Assembly (NCBI RefSeq): GCF_003054445.1
Contig: NC_042508.1
Span: 1,116,001-1,180,000 of the forward strand
DNA from: Pichia kudriavzevii
Lineage: Eukaryota > Ascomycota > Pichiomycetes > Pichiales > Pichiaceae
DNA: 64,000 nucleotides
Direction: 5' to 3'
The notes below the pieces were generated by a model. That model made no database searches. It was not told where the DNA came from and saw only the letters and a program-made list of their open reading frames with translations. Position numbers and translations under genes: made by a program. Shown here piece after piece: positions 17,366 to 28,073 of the stretch. The stretch's first letter is position 1. Every line of letters starts with the position of its first letter.

Positions 17366-20300
17366 ATGATGGAAAATAACATTAAAATGACGGGGTTGCC
17401 TATTGATACCAATCCCCACATCAAAATCGATGAAGGAGCTGAAAGGGATAGTCAAATGCAGAACCCGATTTCACTAGTACAACTTAATCATGGGAGCCCC
17501 GCAACAACAGAAACTACAAACATACAGGCAACCCCATCACATCACAATAGAACATCCTCCTTCTCTGGCTCTGAACATGAATACAAGTATACCACAGCTT
17601 CGCCTAGAAGAACATCAGCAAGTTCGACCATCTCTGTCTTAAAAAGTAAAGATTCAGCTTCGGATCAAACATTCAGTTGTTATGATCACCCAAAACCAAC
17701 AATTGGGAAGTCAAGTCCAGCTTCAAGGTCACATTCCCATACTAAATTATCGGAGTTAGCCCACAAAGTTTCGGACTTTTTATTTTCAACACGTCGAAGT
17801 ATCGATTTGCACACGACAAATTCGTCTTTTTCAAATGATCCAAAGAATTTAAATAATCTCAGTGATTCATCAACAGCATCGCCTATAGCTTCAAGGGAAA
17901 ATTCGCATGTATCCTTGACATCATTAGCACGCACTGGCGGTCGCCAACTCAAAACTAAAAGACGCAGTTTCCTTATGAGGCCCACCTTAAGTCCTTCACG
18001 TACAAGTGATACCAAAGACCCGCTTGGTAATTATATACTCGATCCGCCATCATCCAATCCTCTATCTCCAATCTCAAATGCTTCATTGGGTTTACCATCT
18101 AGCAAAAATTCCGCTTGTCATTTTGCTTGTTCCGAGAATGAGGAGATAAGTAGGCGCAACTCACATGTAAAGGAAACACATTATGTTCACGTCGAGTACG
18201 ATCCTATTACACGTAAGAGAGTGTTGAACACTTACGAAATTTTGAAAGATCTAGGTGCAGGTCAACATGGTAAAGTCAAGCTCGCAAAAGATATAGCCAC
18301 GGGCAAACTTGTTGCAATCAAGATTGTTGATCGAACAGGGAAGCCCGCTTTAATGTTAAGTCGACTTTCCAGAGGCACTTCCCAGACTCAAGAAGATAAA
18401 ATCAGAAGAGAAATTGCTATAATGAAAAAGTGTGATCATCCACATGTTGTTAAGTTAATCGAGGTCTTGGATGCTGAAAAGTCCAGAAAAATATATATGG
18501 TTCTTGAATACCTCGAGAAGGGGGAAGTAAAATGGCAAAGAACAGCTGAAGAAGTTTTTCAGATCGTACAAGAAACGAGTAAGCCACAGAAGCATATCAC
18601 ATTAAAGGAATGTATCCCCGAACCACTGTTAACTTTAGATGAAACTAAGAAAATATTTATTGATGTTTTAAGTGGGTTGGAATATCTACATCATCAGGGA
18701 ATAATTCACAGAGACATAAAACCTTCTAATCTGTTAGTGAGCAAAGATAACGAAGTCAAAATTTCTGATTTTGGTGTTTCCTTTGCTTCAAACTTGGATC
18801 GAACAAAGCAGGATGATTTAGAGTTGGCGAAAACTGCAGGGACCCCCGCCTTTTTGGCTCCTGAGCTATGTTCTTCAGAAGATAGACGCTCTAAGGTCAC
18901 GTATAAGATAGATATATGGGCACTTGGTGTAACATTGTTTTGTCTATTATTTGGCGATTTACCATTTTATGCAGAGTCAGAGTACCAACTTTTTAAAAAG
19001 ATCAATAAAGAAGAACCACGATTTCCAGATATGGCATGCTGGCATGTTGCATCTCAGTTACCCACTTGTGATTTCAATATTGTTAAAGACTTATTGATGA
19101 AGCTACTTGATAAAAATCCTGACACCCGTATTGAAATTGAAAACATAAAGTCACATCCTTTTGTTCGTCAATACTGGAAAGAAAAGAAAACTTGTAATGA
19201 GTATGCGGGATGGAGAAAGGATATGAAAATAGACGTCAGTAACGAAGAAGTAGATGACGCAATTGTTGGATTAGGCAATAGGATAAAAAAACGTATCAGT
19301 GAAGCATTTCGAAGAAGGAAAACAAATGAACATAAAGATAGCAATGCTTCAGATGCTGAAACTAGTAAATCCCCATCTAAGGAAACCTTGGGTGGGTTAA
19401 GAAGTTATGCCCTGGCTGAATTGAAAGACGACTGCAGCTATATTTTATCAGAAGAAACACCTAGAAGTAGTTCACAGGTTTCATTGTCACTTCTAAACGA
19501 GAATTTGTCATCTCGACCTACCACTTTGATATCAATTGAGAATGTATCAGGATATAGCTCGACGAACATGGGCAGTGCATCAAGTATGGAAGAAAATAAA
19601 AATTTGAATGATATTGCTGAAGAAGCAGAGAAACATGATTCTAGGGAGATAAATAGAAGCGAGCTTCAGGAGCATACTAAACATGAACGGTTTGCTACAA
19701 CTGCTAATCTTTCATCTTTTGAGATGCAAAACTCAAGTACCCTTGGATGCTCGAATAAGACTGTCAATGGAGATAACTTTGAGGATGGCGAATACGATTA
19801 TCGCAAAGAATTAACAGATGGCGGCAACCCTGAAAGCGTGAACTTAACCGTTAATCCCAGCTTTGCGTCATTAGATAGTTTTTATGATGATTCATATGCA
19901 AAATTTTTGAGTCCTGGTTCCGGCGGCTCGATTGTTCAGCCTAGCAGAGGAAGTGGCAACCGTATACCTGTTCGCATTCACAGTAACTCTAATAGGGGCT
20001 CTCCAAACCTGCAACCTTCTAACGGATCATATGAAGGTGCATTAACATTTGATGCATTGGGCTTAAATAGAAAAGATTCAAGCAGTCCTACAAATTTCCA
20101 GTATATTCATAATCCAAATGTTTCAAGTTTAAACAGTCTTAGGGGTAAGTCCTTGAAGGTCATCACTCCTCCAAATCAACCTTCTTCAAACTCCATAACC
20201 AGGAGCCCTGCAATGATGAGAAACCAACTAAAGGCAGCATATGCTAATCCTATGATAAGCAATCAGAATTGCCGAGTCTCCAATGGAAGTGGGGATCACA

Positions 20301-21025
20301 CAAAATCAAGCAAAGAAAAGAGCACCAGACCTTCCGCATTTGTTGACTCAGATAGTGATAGCGATAGTGGCAGTGATTCTCCGATTCAGTTTAACAAAAA
20401 GTCGGATTCCACTTTCAGCTTTACGCAACGAAGAGTTAATATTACCAATGATGCTATTAAGAACAATGCACCTGTTTCGAGAAGAGCGATATTTACTAAT
20501 AGTGATGATGAGACTGATGCCGATAACGACGATCTCGAAGATGACAGTACTGTTGACTTCTTTGCCAAACGCAGCATCAAACCGGGTCCAGAAAGCAGAT
20601 CAATGAATGCATCCCCTTCGGCAGTAGCTCCTTCTGCCATCTACAAAGCACCTGCTAATTCTAATGTTCAGCTTCATACGCCACCATTGTTAGCAAAAAG
20701 TTCAATTTATGGAACCAAACTCAACTTGCTTTATCACAATGACGATAGTGATGAAAGTGAGGAGACAGATTTATCTGGAGATGAGCTTATATTAAGCTTT
20801 GGTAAGCCCAAAAATAATACCAAGATTGACAGTAGGAATGTTGCAATGGATAGATCCTTTTCATCAACAGCAGATGTTGTTGATGTTCCCGAAAGTATCA
20901 TTAAGAAAAGTATGAACGTTAATCAGCTTTCACAATCTAACGTTGTGGTTAATAGTCATGGTGGCATTGTTGACGAAGTAGTTGATCTGAGCATCGATGA
21001 TGATAATTATTTAGGTAACCGTTAA
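17366..21025 (+). CDS. SAK1: Snf1-activating protein kinase, Sak1 type
   Basis: This serine/threonine kinase belongs to the Sak1/Tos3/Elm1 group (CaMKK-like), which phosphorylates the activation loop of Snf1/AMPK. The kinase domain spans about 290-603: Gly-rich loop GAGQHG at 297-302, catalytic Lys319 (VAIK), HRD at 448-450 with DIKPSN, DFG at 468-470, and APE at 498-500. An insert after EYLEKGEVKW is typical of this group. Long Ser-rich, probably disordered arms lie on both sides; the 600-residue C-terminal arm has acidic Ser-Asp clusters (DSDSDSDSGSDS near 1000). Its 1219 residues match Sak1 (about 1140), not Elm1 (about 640). Two adjacent ATGs make the exact start uncertain by one codon. 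Confidence 0.88.
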   Translation: MMENNIKMTGLPIDTNPHIKIDEGAERDSQMQNPISLVQLNHGSPATTETTNIQATPSHHNRTSSFSGSEHEYKYTTASPRRTSASSTISVLKSKDSASDQTFSCYDHPKPTIGKSSPASRSHSHTKLSELAHKVSDFLFSTRRSIDLHTTNSSFSNDPKNLNNLSDSSTASPIASRENSHVSLTSLARTGGRQLKTKRRSFLMRPTLSPSRTSDTKDPLGNYILDPPSSNPLSPISNASLGLPSSKNSACHFACSENEEISRRNSHVKETHYVHVEYDPITRKRVLNTYEILKDLGAGQHGKVKLAKDIATGKLVAIKIVDRTGKPALMLSRLSRGTSQTQEDKIRREIAIMKKCDHPHVVKLIEVLDAEKSRKIYMVLEYLEKGEVKWQRTAEEVFQIVQETSKPQKHITLKECIPEPLLTLDETKKIFIDVLSGLEYLHHQGIIHRDIKPSNLLVSKDNEVKISDFGVSFASNLDRTKQDDLELAKTAGTPAFLAPELCSSEDRRSKVTYKIDIWALGVTLFCLLFGDLPFYAESEYQLFKKINKEEPRFPDMACWHVASQLPTCDFNIVKDLLMKLLDKNPDTRIEIENIKSHPFVRQYWKEKKTCNEYAGWRKDMKIDVSNEEVDDAIVGLGNRIKKRISEAFRRRKTNEHKDSNASDAETSKSPSKETLGGLRSYALAELKDDCSYILSEETPRSSSQVSLSLLNENLSSRPTTLISIENVSGYSSTNMGSASSMEENKNLNDIAEEAEKHDSREINRSELQEHTKHERFATTANLSSFEMQNSSTLGCSNKTVNGDNFEDGEYDYRKELTDGGNPESVNLTVNPSFASLDSFYDDSYAKFLSPGSGGSIVQPSRGSGNRIPVRIHSNSNRGSPNLQPSNGSYEGALTFDALGLNRKDSSSPTNFQYIHNPNVSSLNSLRGKSLKVITPPNQPSSNSITRSPAMMRNQLKAAYANPMISNQNCRVSNGSGDHTKSSKEKSTRPSAFVDSDSDSDSGSDSPIQFNKKSDSTFSFTQRRVNITNDAIKNNAPVSRRAIFTNSDDETDADNDDLEDDSTVDFFAKRSIKPGPESRSMNASPSAVAPSAIYKAPANSNVQLHTPPLLAKSSIYGTKLNLLYHNDDSDESEETDLSGDELILSFGKPKNNTKIDSRNVAMDRSFSSTADVVDVPESIIKKSMNVNQLSQSNVVVNSHGGIVDEVVDLSIDDDNYLGNR

Positions 21026-21157
21026 ACCAATCGATTATCTATTTCGTTTCCTTCATCAGTTTTTTATTTTTCTTTTTGGTGTATATGCTCGAACTGCTTT
21101 TTTTGAAGCAATGGTTTAATACTATACATTTAACTATCTTATACAGCTAATCATCAA

Positions 21158-24109
21158 TCAGCTTACAAATCTATTTACTACATTATTATTCTTAAACGAG
21201 GATTTAAACATATCTAAAAGCATATGACTGTCGTAATTTGTTTCTGTTGTAGATTGAACGGTCAATTTTACCTTGATGTCAGTCTCGGGGTCAAGTAAAT
21301 CATCCAGCCTTCCCTCTAATGCGAACTCTAAACAATCTTCAAATTCGTCAACATACAATGAGACATGAAACACAAATTTGTCTTCATCGAGCTTCCCTGA
21401 ATGCAAATAATATATAGTTGTAATCTCTTTCCATAAATTGATAAAACTGATCCATTTACGTCTGATCGTTCTAATGAAAGAGGCTGTCTCCATGTATTCA
21501 ATATTTTGTTCGTGAGAATTAATGAATCTATCGACTAGAGATGAAAATGGGAAGAATCTTTCCGCCTTATATACAAATACACTGACCTTGTAATTCGAAG
21601 CAATGGGTATAAACTTTACCTGAAGAACATCTGATATTAATAAAACAATTGGGTCTGCCCCGAGTATTTTCACTTTCTTAGATGACTCAAGACTTTCTAA
21701 TTTCCGCTTCTTCTTCTTGAGGTCACCCAAAGAAGGAATCTGCTTCCTATAAATTTCCTCTTTAAGTTCAGCAACCTCTAATTTTAGTTGGTCTCTAATA
21801 TTTTGCTTCTCTATTATCAATTTCTCCTTATCCTCAACAATACTAGTATACTTTTGATTTTTTTCTTTCGTAGAATCGTGTTGCTGTTCAATTTCCACAA
21901 GTTGCTTCCTTGCATCTTTGATTTTATTCATATTACTAATGCTCAGGTTGCTCTTCAAAGAGTTAATTTTTTGAATAATTTGATCCAGCAGAACTTTTTG
22001 TTCAATCATCTTCTGTCGTTCAATCAAAACGTTTTTTCTCCAATCAATGGCAACACCTAAATCGCTTTCCAATTGTTCATTGGATCGCTCGTAAGATATC
22101 GATAATTGGTTCAATAGACTTGTCACAAACCTCAAATTCTGGCACTTGGATTGTTTCCTGGTAAAAATAGCAATCGCTTGGTAATTAGTGCAGAGATCAT
22201 TCTTTACTTCTTCGGCTTGTTGATAATATTCTCTGATTGCTGTTGGATTCGACTCAAGAAAATCATTAGAAAAAGTGTTAACCATCGTTGAGATTGACTG
22301 AATAGAGGAGCGGTATTGGTTTACCAAATGTACTAGATAATGGTAATACGGAATATTTGAGCAGGCATCAATATAGTCAATGATATTTGTTCTTTTAGTG
22401 TTTATGGATGAAGGGGTCGATAAAGAAGAAGTTGAATCGGCAACCGATGGAGATCTGGGGTTATGTGTTGGATCAATTTCAGAAAGTAATGATAATGTGT
22501 TTTGAATTTCACTTTCAGACGGACCAATATGATCAAAAAACTGAATGCCAACATCATTTAGAAACACATCAAGTGAAACGTTTAGGTGGTTATCATCTGT
22601 AAAAGAATTATCAGAATCATAAGCGCCGTTCTCCGTAGAATCACCAGTGATTTCAGCGAGAGGTACGATTTCTGTTCCTATTAATGATGTTTCCAACTCA
22701 CTTGAATCTGGTACATCATTGGTGGAACTATTTGCAGAATCATCATGAAAAATTTGAGGCTCCAATTGGGTTACTATACTCTCTTCTGTTTGTCCATTTC
22801 CAATAGCTCTAATGTCTTGCTGAAGTTTCATTTTCCCACTGGAGTCGGAAGATATATTAATCATGTTTTCTTTATTCTCGACCTCTACTCGACTAAAATT
22901 ATCTGTAGACGCACTTGTAGAAGGTTCTGAAACTTCCTCCACTGTAGTCAATTTATCTTCAGAGCTTGACTGCTGCTCTGATTCTTTTTGAAGGAAAAAT
23001 GTATCTCTATCAACTGGTTGGGTGAATTCCATTTCTTGATTGTCATCATTTTTTTCATTAACATGGGTGTTTGGCTCAAGTTGCAATTTATCACTATGAA
23101 TTGGCTCTGTAAACTCCATCTCAGTAAACTCCTCTGTTTTCTCTTGCAATGCCTGTGTGGGAACAGACTCAGAAGTTGAGGGAGAGTGTCCCATCAAGCT
23201 TCCAAGATCTCTTTTAGTTGGGTGAAAATCAACTTTATCTTCTCTACGAAATTCTGGTTCACTGTCCAGCTGTTTAACTATTGCTGTGGTAGAGCCGCTG
23301 AATGCCCCAGAGCGATCGCTTGGCAGCTCTTTTATCGGCTGTGTCAATTCCATACTCATTTCCTCTGGTAGATCATTCTGCGAAAATCTCTTATTGTCAA
23401 TCCTGGGCCCGTCATCCTGCAAGTCTTTAGTTTGAGCTGTTTCGGTGAATTCCATTTCACTTTGGTCATTATCCTCAACCTCATTAAAAAGATCTCGAAA
23501 ATTTTCTATTGTAATATTATTACCACTGTCTTGAGTTTGTACATTATGTTGCTCTTTCACAAGCTCTTGTTGTTTTAAAATCTGTTGTGTGAGTTCAATA
23601 CTCATTTCCATAGTTTGAGTATCTTCATCAATAATAAAATCATTTTGAGTACTTGTCAGATTAGGCTCAATATTCTCATGAGCAGTTTCCAAGTTGTTAG
23701 GAGCTTCGTGTTGATTCGGTGCGTCATAAATCTTTCCAATATATTGTGAGGTGCTTAGTTTCTCGTTACCTGATGCCTGATTGGAACTCTTCCTCTTAGA
23801 GCTCGAGTTCTCATCACATTTCCTGTAATCAATCTTATGTAAAGTTACTTCTGGTGCAAAAGACACCCGTCTCTTCTCTTTCAAATATACATCAGATGAC
23901 AAGCTTATTGTATTATTCTCACCTAACTTTTGTTTTAGAATACTTCGAACAGGGACTAATGTGTGCCTTCTGTTTGGAATATAAAAGGCATGATCCCCGT
24001 TAAATGGTAGCGAAAGACGTCTTATTTCTTTGCCTCTGGCTTCTTTGGTTATATCATCCATATTTCGGGTTGTGGTGCCAAAATTATACAGAAATAAACG
24101 GTTGTACAT
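21158..24109 (-). CDS. SPC105: Kinetochore scaffold Spc105/KNL1
   Basis: Spc105/KNL1 joins the outer kinetochore to the spindle checkpoint. The N-terminus has both PP1-docking motifs: SILK at 56-59 and RVSF at 81-84. The following acidic region has five MELT-like repeats (MEMSIELTQ, EMEFTETA, EMSMELTQP, EMEFTEPI, EMEFTQPV), the sites Mps1 phosphorylates to recruit Bub3-Bub1. The C-terminal third has a long coiled coil (about 690-820) and a terminal globular region that should be the tandem RWD domain. The 983-residue length fits yeast Spc105. A second ATG at 24061 (MDDITKEARG) is an equally plausible start. The gene converges on SAK1 with a 132-base gap. Confidence 0.92.
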   Translation of the reverse strand: MYNRLFLYNFGTTTRNMDDITKEARGKEIRRLSLPFNGDHAFYIPNRRHTLVPVRSILKQKLGENNTISLSSDVYLKEKRRVSFAPEVTLHKIDYRKCDENSSSKRKSSNQASGNEKLSTSQYIGKIYDAPNQHEAPNNLETAHENIEPNLTSTQNDFIIDEDTQTMEMSIELTQQILKQQELVKEQHNVQTQDSGNNITIENFRDLFNEVEDNDQSEMEFTETAQTKDLQDDGPRIDNKRFSQNDLPEEMSMELTQPIKELPSDRSGAFSGSTTAIVKQLDSEPEFRREDKVDFHPTKRDLGSLMGHSPSTSESVPTQALQEKTEEFTEMEFTEPIHSDKLQLEPNTHVNEKNDDNQEMEFTQPVDRDTFFLQKESEQQSSSEDKLTTVEEVSEPSTSASTDNFSRVEVENKENMINISSDSSGKMKLQQDIRAIGNGQTEESIVTQLEPQIFHDDSANSSTNDVPDSSELETSLIGTEIVPLAEITGDSTENGAYDSDNSFTDDNHLNVSLDVFLNDVGIQFFDHIGPSESEIQNTLSLLSEIDPTHNPRSPSVADSTSSLSTPSSINTKRTNIIDYIDACSNIPYYHYLVHLVNQYRSSIQSISTMVNTFSNDFLESNPTAIREYYQQAEEVKNDLCTNYQAIAIFTRKQSKCQNLRFVTSLLNQLSISYERSNEQLESDLGVAIDWRKNVLIERQKMIEQKVLLDQIIQKINSLKSNLSISNMNKIKDARKQLVEIEQQHDSTKEKNQKYTSIVEDKEKLIIEKQNIRDQLKLEVAELKEEIYRKQIPSLGDLKKKKRKLESLESSKKVKILGADPIVLLISDVLQVKFIPIASNYKVSVFVYKAERFFPFSSLVDRFINSHEQNIEYMETASFIRTIRRKWISFINLWKEITTIYYLHSGKLDEDKFVFHVSLYVDEFEDCLEFALEGRLDDLLDPETDIKVKLTVQSTTETNYDSHMLLDMFKSSFKNNNVVNRFVS

Positions 24110-24527
24110 TTTATAAATGTAAACAAAAAAGTAACTATGAATATCGCTAATACTGATTTTTACAACATTTACTTTTGTCGTGTTTGGCTATTATCATGTT
24201 AAACAGTACCTTCCGAGTTATTCTTTGCTTTTAAAAAAAAAGGTGCTGGAGTTAATTAAGCTCAAAGAAATGTTCTTGATATATCAATCGTTCTTGATAC
24301 AATCTATCTTGCTTTTTAGAGCCATTAAATGTACTTAACAATGAAAGAAACCCAAAGAAATATATTTCAAAATTTGGAATTTAAAGGGGTATTTTGCCAA
24401 AACATTATACATTTCCAAATGACCTGTTCTATCCGGTAAATATGTGTATAGGTTTATTATGAAATATAATCTAGCTTTTAATAGTAAATACTCGTGTTAT
24501 TTATACAAGTTATCAGTTATAAATTTT
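24110..24527 (-). promoter_or_regulatory. SPC105 promoter and NUP116 terminator side
   Basis: This 418-base AT-rich gap lies between the SPC105 start and the NUP116 stop... more exactly, it precedes SPC105 on the minus strand and follows NUP116's neighbour boundary. It contains a poly-A tract at 24232-24241 and no recognisable gene or clear MCB cell-cycle element. Because both genes read leftward, the SPC105 promoter is here, and the region near 24500 holds the NUP116 3' end. Confidence 0.4.
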
Positions 24528-27500
24528 CTAAAAATGCTCAACTTTGAATTTCCAGGTACCGGTGTTTGCCTCATAACCTAAGTACTGAGTATTTGGAACT
24601 GATTTAAGTTTGTTGATGTGCCTGACTACAGCAGGATGCTTAGGATCGGTTATAATACCTTTTCTATCCTTTGTACTTGGGTAACAACCTTCCAGGGAAA
24701 TGATTGCAGGTACGTTGAAACCTTCTCCAACTTTAGGTTTGGTGGAAACGTCAGGGTAAACAACACATTGTTTTTTTTCAAAAACTATGAGATCACCAAT
24801 ACTTGACAAAGGGATAGTAGTCAAATCAACGGGGTAAACAAACTCTACTTGTCCTATACCATTTTTTCCCACAGTGAAATTCTTGACAGATATTAACTTT
24901 TCGGGTTCGTAGGATGACAATTCTTTAAATGAAGGAATTGTAAAGTAACCATCGGGTAGAAATGGTGTCTCCTTTCTGGTAGTTTCTTTTATGTCAATCT
25001 CATTGTCAACGTTCTTCTTTTCACCCATGTTGTTAATAAATCCAGACTTTTTCTCGTCTTCGGCAGCTGGTGGTGGAGTAGTTAGTGGCTTGATACTATC
25101 AATTTTTGAAGTTTTCTCTGGTTTTTCAATTTCATCCTTCTTTGCCGTTAAGAATGTATCTGAAGAAACTTGAGAAGGTAAATCCGCCTTCAATGAGATA
25201 TTCTGAGATTTATCATTAGGACCTTCAGACAATAGGTTGGACTCTTGATTCTTTTGGATCAACAATTTAGTCAATTTTTTGGAACGTGAGAATAACGGGT
25301 TGGAAAGGATTAATTTATCAGTTTCTGCATTGGATATTGCCTTCAATTCGGCGGAATCTTTAATCACTTGCTCAACCGCAGAGTCAGAAACATTTGAGAC
25401 ACCAATAGCTCCCTTTGGTTTACCAATAATAGATTCGGAAGTACTAAATAGTGGCTTTGGTGATAATCTGTAGGCAGCAACAAGAGATACCTTCTTTTTC
25501 TCAACATCTTTGATTGGGGTGGCAATAGGCTTCTCCGGAACGGGAACAACAGGATTGACAAGTACGTTATTTAAATTATTGAACAAAGCCCCAGACCCGT
25601 ATGGATTCTGGTTAGATTGGGCAATAATTTGCTGTTGTTGAAGCTGTTGTTGAGGCTGCTGTTGGCCACCAAATAATCCTCCAGTAGAGGAGCCACCCAG
25701 TGTATTGTTATTGTTATTTCCGAACAATCCGCCAGAAGTACCACCGGTTGTTCCATTATTACCAAAGAGGCCACCTGTTGCTCCACCAGGCTTTGCACCA
25801 AATAGACTACCTCCAGTAGTGCTGGTATTGTTATTACCAAATAGTCCACCACCAGTGGTTCCAGCCGGCTTATTACCAAATAAACCTCCGCTTGTGGCGC
25901 CAGCATTATTGCCACTATTACCAAATAGACCTCCACCAGAGGTTGTACTAGAGGGCGTTGTGCCACTACCAAATAGTCCACCACCATTTGCAGGTTTGGC
26001 TCCAAAACCAGTGGAAGCCGCATTGTTATTACCAAATAGACCTCCACCTGTTGTGGTACCAGCAGGCTTTGCACCGAACAGACCACCGCCTGTATTGCCT
26101 GCATTGTTGTTTCCAAATAGACCTCCTCCAGTAGCACCGGCCGGTTTGTTACCAAATAATCCACCACCTGTAGTACCAGTATTATTGCTGTTATTACCAA
26201 AGCCAAAACCAGTCGATCCTGCTGGTTTAGCTCCAAAACCAGTGGAAGCAGTATTGTTATTACCAAAGAGGCCCCCACCTGTTGTGGTACCAGCAGGCTT
26301 TGCACCGAACAGACCACCGCCTGTATTGCCTGTATTGCCTGCATTGTTGTTTCCAAATAGACCCCCTCCAGTAGCACCTGCCGGTTTGTTACCAAATAAT
26401 CCACCACCTGTAGTACCAGTATTATTGCTGTTATTACCAAAACCAAAACCAGTCGATCCTGCTGGTTGTGCACCAAAACCAGTGGAAGCAGTATTGTTAT
26501 TACCAAAGAGACCACCGCCGGAGTTGTTGTTAGTGTTAGAACCAAACAAACCACCACCAGAAGAAGCGTTGTTGTTATTACCACCAAACAAACCACTACC
26601 AGTGTTGGTATTGTTACCAAACATATTACCACCTGAAGCATTGTTATTTCCAAACCCCCCTGCAGTATTGTTAGCAGCAAATGGGGAAGAAGTGTTGCTG
26701 CCTCCAAAAAGGCCACCGCCAGCATTGGTATTGGTTGAGCCAAAGCCTCCAACATTAGAATTGTTGTTGTTTGAGCCAAACAAACCCCCGGAGTTATTAT
26801 TATTGCCACCAAAAAGGCCACCCCCCGAGGCGTTGTTATTACCAAAACCACCTGCAGTACTAGTATTACCAAAGGAAGTACCAAACCCACCAGCTGTGTT
26901 GTTGCTATTATTATTACTACCAAAGAGACCACCTCCAGTGGTAGTACCAGTTGGTTTAGCACCAAAAAGTCCACCTCCCGAGGTATTACTACCGAATCCA
27001 CCAAAACCAGTCGATGAAGCATTAGCGGTGCCAAAGCCACTTGGACCAGCTGCACCAGCTGCACCAGCATTGCCACTACCAAATCTTCTACCTTCTAGAT
27101 AATCTTGAACTCTTAATTCTTCAAACGAATAGTTCTTATATTCAGGCATGGCAGTAATGGATTGATAGTAAGAGGTACCTAAAGTCGGGTCTCTCTCCAT
27201 AAATGGTTTGAAGGGAACAGCTGCAGTGCCTTTGTTTTGATTACCACTCATGGAATTGAATCCAGAGCCAAATGTGCTATTCGCAGGTGCACCAAATCCT
27301 CCCATTCCTGGGTTTGCAGCGTTGTTACTTGACCCAAAGAGTCCACCAGCCGTAGAAGTGCCTGCATTATTGTTTGCACCAAATGGAGAAGGTGTACTAC
27401 TAGCACCAAATGGAGAAGACGTGGAATTTTGTGCACTGCCAAATAATCCACCGCCAGTATTGTTGGAAGTTGCGCCAAATCCAAAACCACCAGAGTTGTT

Positions 27501-27722
27501 TCCACTGGTATTGTTAGCAGTATTCCCACCAAAGAGGCCACCTCCAGTATTAGTGTTGTTATTAGCACCAAAAATGCTGTTCCCTGCTTGATTGGCACCA
27601 GTATTGTTAGCACCTACAGTGCCGCCTCCACCAAAGGGAGAATTGTTTGCACCAAATGAGGTATTGTTAGCAGCACCAAAGCCACCAAAGCCAGACGTGC
27701 CCGAGGATGGTCTTCCAAACAT
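24528..27722 (-). CDS. NUP116: GLFG nucleoporin, Nup116 type (Nup98 family)
   Basis: This is a Nup98-family nucleoporin of the nuclear pore permeability barrier. Residues 1-160 and about 220-690 are GLFG/FG repeats in Asn/Gly/Thr-rich spacers. Between them, at about 163-214, is a GLEBS motif (ITAMPEYKNYSFEELRVQDY), the Gle2-binding site. S. cerevisiae Nup100 and Nup145N lack it, so the gene is Nup116-like. The C-terminal domain (about 905-1064) is the Nup98 autoproteolytic fold. The protein ends exactly at His-Phe, where Nup98/Nup145 proteins are normally cut, so no cleavage is needed. The high-Asn, repeat-rich coding gives long false open frames on the other strand. Confidence 0.93.
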   Translation of the reverse strand: MFGRPSSGTSGFGGFGAANNTSFGANNSPFGGGGTVGANNTGANQAGNSIFGANNNTNTGGGLFGGNTANNTSGNNSGGFGFGATSNNTGGGLFGSAQNSTSSPFGASSTPSPFGANNNAGTSTAGGLFGSSNNAANPGMGGFGAPANSTFGSGFNSMSGNQNKGTAAVPFKPFMERDPTLGTSYYQSITAMPEYKNYSFEELRVQDYLEGRRFGSGNAGAAGAAGPSGFGTANASSTGFGGFGSNTSGGGLFGAKPTGTTTGGGLFGSNNNSNNTAGGFGTSFGNTSTAGGFGNNNASGGGLFGGNNNNSGGLFGSNNNNSNVGGFGSTNTNAGGGLFGGSNTSSPFAANNTAGGFGNNNASGGNMFGNNTNTGSGLFGGNNNNASSGGGLFGSNTNNNSGGGLFGNNNTASTGFGAQPAGSTGFGFGNNSNNTGTTGGGLFGNKPAGATGGGLFGNNNAGNTGNTGGGLFGAKPAGTTTGGGLFGNNNTASTGFGAKPAGSTGFGFGNNSNNTGTTGGGLFGNKPAGATGGGLFGNNNAGNTGGGLFGAKPAGTTTGGGLFGNNNAASTGFGAKPANGGGLFGSGTTPSSTTSGGGLFGNSGNNAGATSGGLFGNKPAGTTGGGLFGNNNTSTTGGSLFGAKPGGATGGLFGNNGTTGGTSGGLFGNNNNNTLGGSSTGGLFGGQQQPQQQLQQQQIIAQSNQNPYGSGALFNNLNNVLVNPVVPVPEKPIATPIKDVEKKKVSLVAAYRLSPKPLFSTSESIIGKPKGAIGVSNVSDSAVEQVIKDSAELKAISNAETDKLILSNPLFSRSKKLTKLLIQKNQESNLLSEGPNDKSQNISLKADLPSQVSSDTFLTAKKDEIEKPEKTSKIDSIKPLTTPPPAAEDEKKSGFINNMGEKKNVDNEIDIKETTRKETPFLPDGYFTIPSFKELSSYEPEKLISVKNFTVGKNGIGQVEFVYPVDLTTIPLSSIGDLIVFEKKQCVVYPDVSTKPKVGEGFNVPAIISLEGCYPSTKDRKGIITDPKHPAVVRHINKLKSVPNTQYLGYEANTGTWKFKVEHF

Positions 27723-28073
27723 CGTTTACAGTTAAAGAGTGATGCTAGGTGCTTTAATGAAGTGTAGTAAAGATAATTCCAAACAGCTTTCTAAAACCAC
27801 ATACTCTGAGAAAACATAAATCGGAAAATTCATGATTTGTATATTATGAAAAAAAAAAAAAATAAAGAAAAATAAAAACAAGTTGAGTTTCGAGGTGAGG
27901 AAATTTCTCATAGGTGAAAGCGCCGATTCTCCCTGTAAATGGTGATGGCTCAGCAGCAATATGGAAATTGGGCTACATATTATACATAGTTTTCAGAAAT
28001 AACTTTGCATTAAATATGATTCTTCTTATATACTGCTCACAGATTATTGGTCTTTCCCAATCACTATGTGGAT
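27723..28073 (-). promoter_or_regulatory. NUP116 promoter region
   Basis: This 351-base gap contains a poly-A tract at 27848-27861 and no clear TATA box. The 3' end of the Gly-Ser repeat gene is at its right edge. I see no gene. Confidence 0.4.

Noticed and set aside
25571-27102. Very long open frames on both strands and in other frames across NUP116 (about 460-500 codons)
   Set aside because: They mirror the GLFG/Asn-rich repeats and have Pro/Leu or Val/Leu low-complexity content; the Nup98-family frame is clearly the coding one.
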